The position numbers and the translations under genes were made by a program. A stretch of DNA of 22,060 nucleotides from Xylophilus ampelinus (GTDB lineage: Bacteria; Pseudomonadota; Gammaproteobacteria; Burkholderiales; Burkholderiaceae_C). The DNA lies in NCBI RefSeq assembly GCF_901875635.1, contig NZ_CABFMN010000143.1:1-22060 (forward strand), written 5' to 3'. A model generated the notes under the pieces. That model did not search any database, was not told the DNA's origin, and was given only the letters and a program-made list of their open reading frames with translations. Position 1 is the stretch's first letter; each line of letters starts with the position of its first letter. Below, piece by piece: positions 15,986-22,060 of this stretch.

Positions 15986-17269
15986 TCACTGGCGGCGCAG
16001 CGCCTCCAGCAGCGCGACGGCGCGGTCGGTGCGCACGTCGTGCTCAGCGGCCATCTGTCTGGCGACGGCGTCGATCTCGTCGCCCGTGGCGCCGGCCACC
16101 AGCGCGATGTTGCGGGCATGCAGCGCCATGTGCCCACGCTGGATGCCTTCGGTGGCCAACGCGCGCAGCGCGCCGAGGTTCTGCGCCAGGCCCACGGCCA
16201 CGGCCACTTCGCCCAGTTCCTGCGCGGTCTTCACGCCCATGATCTTCAGGGACAGCTGGGCCAGCGGGTGCGTCTTGGTGGCGCCGCCGACCAGGCCCAC
16301 GGGCATCGGCATCTCGATCGTGCCGACCAGCGCGCCGGCCGTGTCCTTCTCCCAGGTGGTGAGCGAGGTGTAGCGGCCGCTGCGGCAGGCCCAGGCGTGG
16401 GCGCCGGCCTCGACCGCGCGCCAGTCGTTGCCCGTGGCCACGATCACCGGGTCGATGCCGTTCATGATCCCCTTGTTGTGCGTCGCCGCGCGGTAGGGGT
16501 CCACGGCCGCGAAGGTGTAGGCATCGAGCACACCCTCGACGATCTCCTCGCCGCTGCGCTCCTTGGTCTTGAGCGTCCCGGGCGTCAGGAGCACGCGGGC
16601 GCGTGCCAGGCGCAGGTCGGCCAGGTTCGACAGGATGCGCAGGCGCACCTGCCCCCCCGTGAGCTTCTCCACCAGCGGCGAGACCGACTCGGCCATGGTG
16701 TTGACGGTGTTGGCACCCATGGCGTCGCGCACGTCCACGATCAGGTGCATCACCACCATCGCGCCGCGCGGCGTGTCGGGGAAGACGTGGACCTCGATGT
16801 CGCGGCAGCCGCCGCCCAGGCCGATGAGCACCTTGTCGCGGCTGTTGGCCACCGACAGGATCTCCTCGCGGTGCTTGAGCAGCGCGATGCGCGCGCCGTA
16901 GGGGTCGGTCACGCCGAGCACCTGCACCTGGGCCCGCATGATGGGGCCGGTGCTGGAAGTCTCGAAGCCGCCACCCTCGCGGGCCAGCTTGGCCATGAAG
17001 GAGGCAGCCGCCACGATGGAAGGCTCTTCCACCGCCATCGGCACGAGCACGTCACGGCCGTTGACCTGGAAGTTGCCGGCCACGCCGAAGGGCAGCTCGA
17101 AGGTGCCGACGACGTTCTCGATCATGCCGTCGGCACGCGCCACCGGCAGCGCGCCGGGCTGGGCGAGCAGGGCCTTTTCTTCGGCGGTGAGCGCCACGGC
17201 GTCGGCGATGTGGTCCAGGCGCTGGGCGGGCGTGAGGGCGCGGAAATTGGGCAGGCGCGAATCGGCCAT
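15986..17269 (-). CDS. mvaA: Class II (degradative) hydroxymethylglutaryl-CoA reductase
   Basis: In the catabolic direction it oxidises mevalonate with CoA and two NAD+ to HMG-CoA. The protein has 427 residues from ATG 17269, against 428 in Pseudomonas mevalonii. That enzyme's catalytic residues (Glu83, Lys267, Asp283, His381) all have counterparts, shifted by one: Glu82 in [12 protein letters not shown], Lys266 in [10 protein letters not shown], Asp282 in GNDWRA and His380 in GHMALHARN. The start [20 protein letters not shown], near residues 51-70, is the family dimer/substrate signature. A GTG three codons upstream is possible, but the AG-rich ribosome site (AAGAGAGAG) fits the ATG. It is first in the operon and divergent from a MocR regulator. 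Cofactor preference for NAD is inferred from the class. Confidence 0.96.
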   Translation of the reverse strand: MADSRLPNFRALTPAQRLDHIADAVALTAEEKALLAQPGALPVARADGMIENVVGTFELPFGVAGNFQVNGRDVLVPMAVEEPSIVAAASFMAKLAREGGGFETSSTGPIMRAQVQVLGVTDPYGARIALLKHREEILSVANSRDKVLIGLGGGCRDIEVHVFPDTPRGAMVVMHLIVDVRDAMGANTVNTMAESVSPLVEKLTGGQVRLRILSNLADLRLARARVLLTPGTLKTKERSGEEIVEGVLDAYTFAAVDPYRAATHNKGIMNGIDPVIVATGNDWRAVEAGAHAWACRSGRYTSLTTWEKDTAGALVGTIEMPMPVGLVGGATKTHPLAQLSLKIMGVKTAQELGEVAVAVGLAQNLGALRALATEGIQRGHMALHARNIALVAGATGDEIDAVARQMAAEHDVRTDRAVALLEALRRQ

Positions 17270-17323
17270 GGCAGTCACTCTCTCTTGGGCAATCGGGTTG
17301 GAACGGCCGCGACTGTAGGCGCC

Positions 17324-17347
17324 CTGTACCAGTCCTCATAGGTACAG
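17324..17347. promoter_or_regulatory. Candidate operator between mvaA and MocR regulator
   Basis: CTGTACC-N10-GGTACAG is a perfect 7-bp inverted repeat with one helical turn between half-sites, the layout of a dimer-binding site. A further CTGTA (17313-17317) precedes it as a direct repeat. It lies 55 bp from the mvaA start and 62 bp from the regulator start, the expected place for a site used by the MocR regulator to control both. Confidence 0.6.
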
Positions 17348-17408
17348 TTGGCGGGGACAGTTCCGCCCGTGACCTGCGGTTTCGCTCCGCTGTGTCATAG
17401 TGAAAACC

Positions 17409-18692
17409 ATGACAGAAGCGCCACGCCCTGCCCCCTCGGCCCGACCGGCCTCGCGTACCGTCCGGCTGGCCGACACCATCGAGCGGCAGATCGCCGACGG
17501 TGCATACCGTGCGGGCGACAAGCTGCCCTCGCTGCGCGAGCTGGCGGAGCTGCACCGCTACGCGAAGAACACGGTGGTCGCGGCCTTCGAGCTGCTGGTG
17601 GCTCGCGGGCTGGTCGAGCCGCGCCGCGGCTCCGGCTACTACGTGCTGGAGCGCGCGGCGCCGCCCGCGCCGGCCGAGGAAGAGCGCGGCAGCCTGGGGC
17701 GCGCGATGGACATCGTGTGGCTGATGCGCGAGCAGCTCAAGACACGGCCCGACGCGCTGGCCGTGGGCGACGGCTATCCGCCCGTCGAGTGGCTGGCCGA
17801 CGTGCGGCTGGACAAGTTCCACCACAAGGTCGTGCGCACCGGCCTGGGCGCCCTTTTCCGCTACGGCAGCCGCTATGGCTATGCGCCACTGCGCGAGCAC
17901 ATCGTGCGCAAGCTGGCCGACATCGGCGTCGGCGCCGAACCCGCACAGGTGGTGCTGACGCAGGGCGCGAACGAGGCGATGGACCTGGTCATCCGCTACT
18001 TCGTGCCGCCCGGCGGCAAGGTGCTGGTGGACGACCCCGGCTACTACCCGCTGTTCGGCAAGCTCAAAGTCGCGAGCGCCGAAGTGTTCGGCGTGCCCCG
18101 CGGCCCCGACGGGCCCGACCTGGAGGCGCTGGAGCAGTTGCTGATCGTGCATCGGCCGCGCCTGTTCTTCACGCAGTCGGTGGCGCACAACCCGACCGGC
18201 TCGGACCTGTCGGCCGCCAAGGCCTTCAAGGTGCTGCAGCTGGCGCAGAAGTACAACCTGCTGATCGTCGAGGACGACCCGCTGGCCGACTTCAAGCCGA
18301 TGGCATCCACGCGCCTGGCGGCGCTGGACCAGCTGGAGCGCACGATCTACATCGGCAGCTTCTCCAAGTCCTTCTCGGCCGCGCTGCGCGTGGGCTTCAT
18401 CGCCTGCGGCGCCGACCTGGCCAGCGACCTGGCCGACCTGAAGGCACTGCTGCACGTGAGCAGCTCCGAGTACTGCGAGCGCACCGTGGACGTGATGCTC
18501 GCCGAGGGCCACTACCAGCGCCACCTCACGCGGCTGCGCGCCCGGCTCGAGGAGGCCACCGCCGGGGCGATGCGGCTGTTCGATTCGGTGGGTGCCGAGA
18601 TCTATGCGCGCAACGCCCAGTCGCTCTACCTGTGGGCCGCGCTGCCCGGCGTGGAGGATTCGATGGCCTTCGCGCAGGAGCTGCTGGCGTAG
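17409..18692 (+). CDS. MocR-type (GntR/aminotransferase) regulator, truncated by in-frame TAG
   Basis: A PLP-dependent transcription factor. The N-terminal GntR winged helix is at about 15-80 (RQIADGAYRAGDKLPSLREL, NTVVAAFELLVARGLVEPRR). It is followed by a class I aminotransferase-like domain with AHNPTGSD, VEDDPLADF, and the PLP lysine in YIGSFSKSFSAALRVGF (Lys320 from this start). The frame ends at TAG 18690-18692 after 427 residues. The same frame then continues for 43 codons with a typical MocR C-terminus, so the stop is probably a nonsense mutation. ATG 17409 is chosen; GTG 17400 is also in frame, and neither has a good ribosome site. Being divergent from mvaA, it is the likely mva operon regulator (inference). 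Confidence 0.85.
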   Translation: MTEAPRPAPSARPASRTVRLADTIERQIADGAYRAGDKLPSLRELAELHRYAKNTVVAAFELLVARGLVEPRRGSGYYVLERAAPPAPAEEERGSLGRAMDIVWLMREQLKTRPDALAVGDGYPPVEWLADVRLDKFHHKVVRTGLGALFRYGSRYGYAPLREHIVRKLADIGVGAEPAQVVLTQGANEAMDLVIRYFVPPGGKVLVDDPGYYPLFGKLKVASAEVFGVPRGPDGPDLEALEQLLIVHRPRLFFTQSVAHNPTGSDLSAAKAFKVLQLAQKYNLLIVEDDPLADFKPMASTRLAALDQLERTIYIGSFSKSFSAALRVGFIACGADLASDLADLKALLHVSSSEYCERTVDVMLAEGHYQRHLTRLRARLEEATAGAMRLFDSVGAEIYARNAQSLYLWAALPGVEDSMAFAQELLA

Positions 18693-18824
18693 AACATCGT
18701 GCTGGCGCCGGGCCGCATCTTCACCGTCGATTCGGCACCCTCGCGCTGGGCCCGCTTCAACGTCGGCGCTGTGGCGGCGCTGCGTTTCGCACGCGCGCTG
18801 CGCCAGGCATTGCGGCGCGCCTGA
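18693..18824 (+). pseudogene. Severed C-terminus of the MocR regulator
   Basis: Directly after the TAG, the same frame reads NIVLAPGRIFTVDSAPSRWA and then RFNVGAVAALRFARALRQAL, ending at TGA 18822-18824. The APGxxF and RFN segments are the standard end of the aminotransferase-like domain in MocR proteins; the arginine of RFN is the carboxylate-binding arginine in fold-type I enzymes. Its preservation suggests the stop codon is recent or an error. Confidence 0.75.
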
Positions 18825-18837
18825 GCCGCGGTCAGGC
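18819..18837. terminator. Weak bidirectional hairpin between convergent stops
   Basis: GCCTGA-N7-TCAGGC forms a 6-bp stem whose arms contain the TGA stop of the MocR frame and the TGA stop of the opposing membrane-protein gene. No T-tract flanks it on either strand, so terminator function is doubtful. Confidence 0.25.
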
Positions 18838-20187
18838 CTGCGCAGGCGCAGCGGGACCGGGGGGCGATGCGCTGACGACGACGTCGCGCAGCAGCCATTG
18901 CACCTCGCGCGTCTGCTCGCTGTCGGGGAACTTGCGCTCCAACTGCTGCAGGATCGGCAGCGCCATCTTGGGCCGGCCCAGGCCCTGGGCCAGCGCGCGC
19001 GCGGCCAGCTCATAGACCTGCGGCACCAGCGCATCGCCCTTGAAGCGGCGGTCGAAGCCGTTGACCAGGCGCAGTGCCTCCTTGGCGTCGCCGCCCTGCC
19101 AGGCGTGGCGCGCCAGCGCGAAGGTGCTGGCGCTGCCCTCGGGCACGAAGGCCTCGTCCTTGCCGCGGCAGGCCTGGTAGACGCGCAGCGCCTCCGAGGT
19201 CTGGCCCTGCGACACCAGTTGCTCGATGAAGCGCCGGCCATGATCGAGCAGGGTGGGCGTCTTGTCGGCCAACAGCAGCACGCGGTGGTAGCGGCGCTGC
19301 GCGGGCAGCGAGTGCGGGTCGGTGCGCTGTGCCTCGTAGGCGGCGCCCAGCGCGGCGGTGATGTCGCCCGCGGCCACCAAGCGAGAGACTTCCTTGTCGG
19401 CCTCGCGCTCCATGTGCTGCTCGGGCGTGAGCTGCGGGCGCCCGGCGTCGGCCTCTCCGCCCGGCAGCAGTTCGACGCCGAAGGCCCGGTGGTGCTGGTA
19501 GATCACGTAGCCCAGCAGGCTGAACATCACCCAGCTGAAGTACACCACCACGAAGGTCAGCAGCGGCAGCGCGACGGTACTGCCGATCTTCGTGATGACG
19601 AACACCGCCCCCACGCCCATGCCGCCGTTGAGCAGGTACAGGAAGAAGAAGAGCAGCAGGTAAGGCCAGCCGACCACCGCCATCGTGTCCCACAGCCGCG
19701 CCGGATTCAGCGCCGCGAAGCCGCTGCCCGACAGCAGCAGCACGATCATGGTGGCCGGCATCACCAGCGACACCACGCCGGTCGCCACCAGGCCCAGCGC
19801 CTCGCCGAACATGCGCTGCACGAGGGCCGCGACGAAGCCCTGGGCCAGCAGCACGAAGAACAGCTTCCACGGCAGCGCCGTGACGTCCTCCTCCATGCGG
19901 TGCGGGTAGTCCGCCGAGCGGAACATGCCGTGCGCGCCCAGCGCCATCACCTTGAAGCCGTAGCGGCTGATGGCCAGCAGCAGGCCGATGACCACCACCA
20001 CGCCGGCCAGCGGCAGGCTGATGGCCCGGCCGAGCGGAAACACCAACAGGCTGCTGGCCGCCAGCAAGGCCGCGTAGAACAGCGGCCGCATCTGCAGCGG
20101 GAAGCCGAAGAAGGTGTTGAGCCGGTGCCAGAAGGGTGCGGGCGCCGGCAGGCTTTCGTCATCGTCGTCGCGGCTCACGGTGGACAT
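18832..20187 (-). CDS. Multi-TM membrane protein with helical C-terminal domain, function unknown
   Basis: A protein of 451 residues that I cannot assign to a named family. An Asp-rich N-terminus (RDDDDES) is followed by roughly six or seven hydrophobic segments between about 34 and 245, including LAGVVVVIGLLLAISRYGFKV and YLLLFFFLYLLNGGMGVGAV. From about 270 a soluble alpha-helical region with paired-helix repeats (EALRVYQACRGKDEAFVPEG, PKMALPILQQLERKFPDSEQ) resembles TPR units. ATG 20187 is preceded by AGGAG at a good distance; the open frame upstream of it lacks support. A TATACT -10 candidate lies about 95 bp upstream. The membrane-plus-TPR design suggests a protein-assembly or envelope role, but this is only a suggestion. 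Confidence 0.8.
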   Translation of the reverse strand: MSTVSRDDDDESLPAPAPFWHRLNTFFGFPLQMRPLFYAALLAASSLLVFPLGRAISLPLAGVVVVIGLLLAISRYGFKVMALGAHGMFRSADYPHRMEEDVTALPWKLFFVLLAQGFVAALVQRMFGEALGLVATGVVSLVMPATMIVLLLSGSGFAALNPARLWDTMAVVGWPYLLLFFFLYLLNGGMGVGAVFVITKIGSTVALPLLTFVVVYFSWVMFSLLGYVIYQHHRAFGVELLPGGEADAGRPQLTPEQHMEREADKEVSRLVAAGDITAALGAAYEAQRTDPHSLPAQRRYHRVLLLADKTPTLLDHGRRFIEQLVSQGQTSEALRVYQACRGKDEAFVPEGSASTFALARHAWQGGDAKEALRLVNGFDRRFKGDALVPQVYELAARALAQGLGRPKMALPILQQLERKFPDSEQTREVQWLLRDVVVSASPPGPAAPAQA

Positions 20188-20279
20188 GCGGACTCTCCTG
20201 GCGATGCGCCCTCTTCTCCAAACCACACTGGCCGGCGGTGCGTGCCGCAGGGCCAGTTCCTCAGCTGTCTTGGGCGATG

Positions 20280-20285
20280 AGTATA
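20280..20285 (-). promoter_or_regulatory. Putative -10 element of the 451-aa membrane-protein gene
   Basis: TATACT on the minus strand, about 93-98 nt upstream of the ATG at 20187, in a locally AT-rich stretch. The -35 at the expected distance is poor, so this is a weak promoter call based mainly on the -10 match and position. Confidence 0.35.
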
Positions 20286-20331
20286 GGTTTCATATTGTTT
20301 CGCATGCCGATGCGTCGGCGACCGGAATCCC

Positions 20332-20357
20332 AAAGAAAAACGGGCCCTGAGGCCCGT
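20332..20357 (-). terminator. Rho-independent terminator of the DUF3455 gene
   Basis: On the minus strand, stem ACGGGCC, loop TCAG and stem GGCCCGT are followed directly by TTTTTCTTT. It begins about 50 nt after the DUF3455 stop codon and is in the right orientation. This is the clearest intrinsic terminator in the window. Confidence 0.85.
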
Positions 20358-20373
20358 CGTTCTTGCGAAGATA

Positions 20374-20390
20374 GCTATGAAAACGATAGC
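20374..20390. repeat. Dispersed repeat, core-only copy 4
   Basis: GCTATGAAAACGATAGC has the same 17-nt length and GCTAT/ATAGC ends as the cores of the other three copies. The GC-rich second half is missing; an unrelated terminator sits next to it instead. Confidence 0.5.
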
Positions 20391-20408
20391 GATCCGGCTG
20401 TGGCGCGC

Positions 20409-20960
20409 TTACATCGCCGGCTTGTAGAAGATGTAGTCGGCCTGGTACTGCACCACCTGCTTCTGGCCCATGTTGCCGCCGGCGCAGGCGGCGGCCGGCG
20501 CGACGCCGCCCTGCGTGGCCACGCGCTGGATGTAGCTGACGCCCTGCATCGAGCCGCTGCCCATGGCCGGGTTGGCCTTCACGAGCTGGTGCGGGATGTT
20601 GCCGGTGCCGTTGGGCGCCACGGCGACCTGCGTGGCGGTGAGCTTGGAGCCGTCCATGCTTTCCCAGGTGGCGGGCGGCCCGTAGTACTTGCCCACCTGC
20701 TTGCCGGCCCGGTCCATCAGCTTCGCGTCGGGGCCGACGAAGAACCACTCGTACTGGCCCGGCATGTTGGCCTTGACGCGGCATTCGTAGGTGATCGAGC
20801 CGGCGCCCACGGTTTCCATGGCGACGCGATGGCCGGCCGGCACCTTCACGGCGTCGGGCAGCGCGGCCTGCGAGAACGGCGCCATCGGCGACTTGGACAT
20901 GCCGCCACAGGCGGTGAGCGCCGCGGCGGCGACCAGGGCGAGGGTGGAGCGAAGGTGCAT
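20409..20960 (-). CDS. DUF3455 domain lipoprotein
   Basis: A small secreted protein of 183 residues. The first 17 residues form a signal peptide ending in a lipobox, LTAC, with Cys18 as the lipidation site, so it is probably a lipoprotein. The remainder (VPAGHRVAMETVGAGSITYE, WFFVGPDAKLMDRAGKQVGK, YYGPPATWESMDGSKLTATQ, and a C-terminal QYQADYIFYKPAM) matches my recollection of the DUF3455 family, whose function is unknown. AAGGAA lies about 6 nt before ATG 20960. It has its own terminator. It is divergent from an ECF sigma factor gene, so it may belong to that sigma factor's regulon; this is inference. Confidence 0.85.
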   Translation of the reverse strand: MHLRSTLALVAAAALTACGGMSKSPMAPFSQAALPDAVKVPAGHRVAMETVGAGSITYECRVKANMPGQYEWFFVGPDAKLMDRAGKQVGKYYGPPATWESMDGSKLTATQVAVAPNGTGNIPHQLVKANPAMGSGSMQGVSYIQRVATQGGVAPAAACAGGNMGQKQVVQYQADYIFYKPAM

Positions 20961-21162
20961 GGCTGGTTCCTTTTTCTGAGATCGGAGGTTGGATGGGGGG
21001 TCGCGGACGGGCGCACAACGCCTGCCTGCCCTCCCGGTACGCGAGGCTGGGCCATTCGGATTCAGCTTCCGGTCAGTTTCGGCAGCGAGGCGGCGTCGGC
21101 GAATCCGCCGCGCCCGTACGGCCGTATGAACGGGATGCGCCGTTTCCCCCCAGAATCCGCCG
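20961..21162. promoter_or_regulatory. DUF3455/ECF sigma divergent regulatory region
   Basis: A 202-bp gap between divergent starts, holding the promoters of both. TACGGCCGTA (21117-21126) is a perfect 10-bp palindrome 37 bp before the sigma-factor ATG and could be a regulator site. I could not identify a convincing ECF-type or sigma-70 promoter pair by eye. Confidence 0.3.
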
Positions 21163-21738
21163 ATGCCCCTGTCGTCACCGGATGCCGAACTCACCGCCCT
21201 GCTCGATCGCGTGGGGCAGCGCGACACCCATGCCCTGCAACAGCTGTACGAACGCACCTCGTCGCGCCTGTTCGGCCTGGCGATGCGCGTCGTCCGGCGG
21301 CGGGAGGTGGCCGAGGACGTGCTGCAGGAGGCCTTCCTGACCATCTGGCGCTCGGCGCCCGACTACCGCGCCTCGCTCAGCCCGCCGCTGGCCTGGATGG
21401 GCCTGATCGTGCGCAGCCGGGGCCTGGACCAGCTGCGCCGCCAGACGGCCGACCGCGCCGGCCTGACCCAGGAATTCGACGAGGTGCTGGCCGACACCCT
21501 GCCGGCAGACGCGCCCGGCCCGATGGACCTGGCCGACGCCAGCGAGCAGGCCTGGGCGCTGCACCAGTGCCTGGAACAGCTGGAGCACAAGCAGCGCGAG
21601 GTGCTGAGCCTGGCCTACCTGCGCGAGCTGAGCCATGGCGAGCTGGCCGAGCAACTGAAGCTGCCGCTGGGCACCGTCAAGACCTGGATCCGCCGCGGAC
21701 TGGACAAGCTGCGCGGCTGCATGGAACGCTTCGCGTGA
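21163..21738 (+). CDS. ECF (extracytoplasmic function) RNA polymerase sigma factor
   Basis: A 191-residue sigma-70 family protein with only regions 2 and 4. Region 2 covers about 25-95 (LYERTSSRLFGLAMRVVRRR, AEDVLQEAFLTIWRSA). Region 4 covers about 130-188, with HTH SHGELAEQLKLPLGTVKTWI followed by RRGLDKLRGCM. It resembles the SigK-like ECF group that is paired with RskA-type anti-sigma factors. ATG 21163 has a weak ribosome site but is the only sensible start. The anti-sigma gene follows after 10 bp, and a DUF3455 lipoprotein gene is divergent. The inducing signal is not visible. Confidence 0.93.
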   Translation: MPLSSPDAELTALLDRVGQRDTHALQQLYERTSSRLFGLAMRVVRRREVAEDVLQEAFLTIWRSAPDYRASLSPPLAWMGLIVRSRGLDQLRRQTADRAGLTQEFDEVLADTLPADAPGPMDLADASEQAWALHQCLEQLEHKQREVLSLAYLRELSHGELAEQLKLPLGTVKTWIRRGLDKLRGCMERFA

Positions 21739-21748
21739 GGGCCCTGCA

Positions 21749-22060
21749 ATGAACCTCGCCGCCCGCCCCCGCCTGCTGGCCCTGCTCTCGGCCGCCCATG
21801 CGCTGGGCACCCTGCGCGGCGGCGCCCGGCGCCGCTTCGAATCACTCGCCCGCGAGCAGGCCGCCGTGCGCGCCTCCGCCCTGCTGTGGCAGGACCGGCT
21901 GGCCAGCCTGACCGAGCTCGAGACGCCGATCGCACCCGACCCGGCCGTCTGGACCCGCATCCGCAACCTGGTCGACGCCGAGCAGCAGCGCGAGGCGCTG
22001 GCGCGACAGCGCAGCGCGCCGCCGGCGACCGCGCCCCGGCCCGCCGGCTGGTGGGGCAGC
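21749..22060 (+). CDS. Anti-sigma factor, RskA-like (partial, cut by window end)
   Basis: An open frame from ATG 21749, 10 bp after the sigma-factor stop, continues to the window edge (104 codons seen). The N-terminus has the layout of RskA-type anti-sigma factors: AAHALGTLRGGARRRFESLA, then LLWQDRLASLTE and PDPAVWTRIRNLVDAE. This cytosolic part binds and holds the sigma factor; the TM helix and periplasmic domain would lie beyond the window. GWW at the visible end may mark the approach to the TM helix. Identification rests on this N-terminal pattern plus the sigma-factor neighbour. Confidence 0.82.
   Translation, partial: MNLAARPRLLALLSAAHALGTLRGGARRRFESLAREQAAVRASALLWQDRLASLTELETPIAPDPAVWTRIRNLVDAEQQREALARQRSAPPATAPRPAGWWGS

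Noticed and set aside
1..22060. CRISPR arrays, tRNA or rRNA genes, insertion sequences or prophage genes
   Set aside because: No regularly spaced direct repeats, no tRNA-like cloverleaf and no transposase or integrase motifs seen on either strand. The repeats found are isolated inverted repeats.

Overview
This is a GC-rich window from a betaproteobacterium. The gene families and short dispersed repeats fit Comamonadaceae, and my best guess is a Variovorax-like genome; this is inferred from protein style and repeats, not from a database search. Coding density is high, with 17 protein genes I can support, plus one apparently frameshifted small gene. I saw no tRNA, rRNA, IS element or CRISPR array.

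Left part (1-6420): the end of a haem-biosynthesis unit on the minus strand (hemC, then hemD running off the left edge) is divergent from a complete phosphoenolpyruvate carboxylase gene (ppc). After ppc comes a divergent pair, a short-chain dehydrogenase (minus) and an AraC-type regulator (plus).

Middle part (6441-12818): three minus-strand genes overlap by ATGA: a LytS/AlgZ-type sensor kinase, a LytTR/AlgR-type response regulator and an AI-2E/PerM family membrane protein. They diverge from argH, whose probable promoter lies at the 5' end of the kinase gene. A rhomboid protease gene with a TPR-like tail follows argH.

Right-middle part (12990-18824): a minus-strand operon that reads as mevalonate catabolism. 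Its order is class II HMG-CoA reductase (mvaA), a small two-TM protein, a TctA-like permease and HMG-CoA lyase (mvaB), with a broken small membrane-protein gene after that. The two enzymes together would turn mevalonate plus CoA into acetoacetate and acetyl-CoA. The permease pair is the candidate importer. A MocR-type (GntR/aminotransferase) regulator is divergent from mvaA, and a near-ideal operator palindrome lies between them. The regulator carries an in-frame TAG 43 codons before its natural end.

Right part (18832-22060): an unrecognised multi-TM protein with a helical tail, a DUF3455 lipoprotein with a clear terminator, and a divergent ECF sigma factor followed by its anti-sigma factor, which is cut by the window edge.

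The most unusual material is non-coding. A dispersed element of about 60 bp has a 17-nt GCTA-to-TAGC core. It occurs as three full copies plus one core-only copy, and one full copy lies in frame inside hemD. A 165-bp imperfect palindrome separates rhomboid from the mva operon. A compound GCGAAGGACGCGAAG repeat follows argH. A perfect 15-bp inverted repeat lies between mvaA and the next gene.
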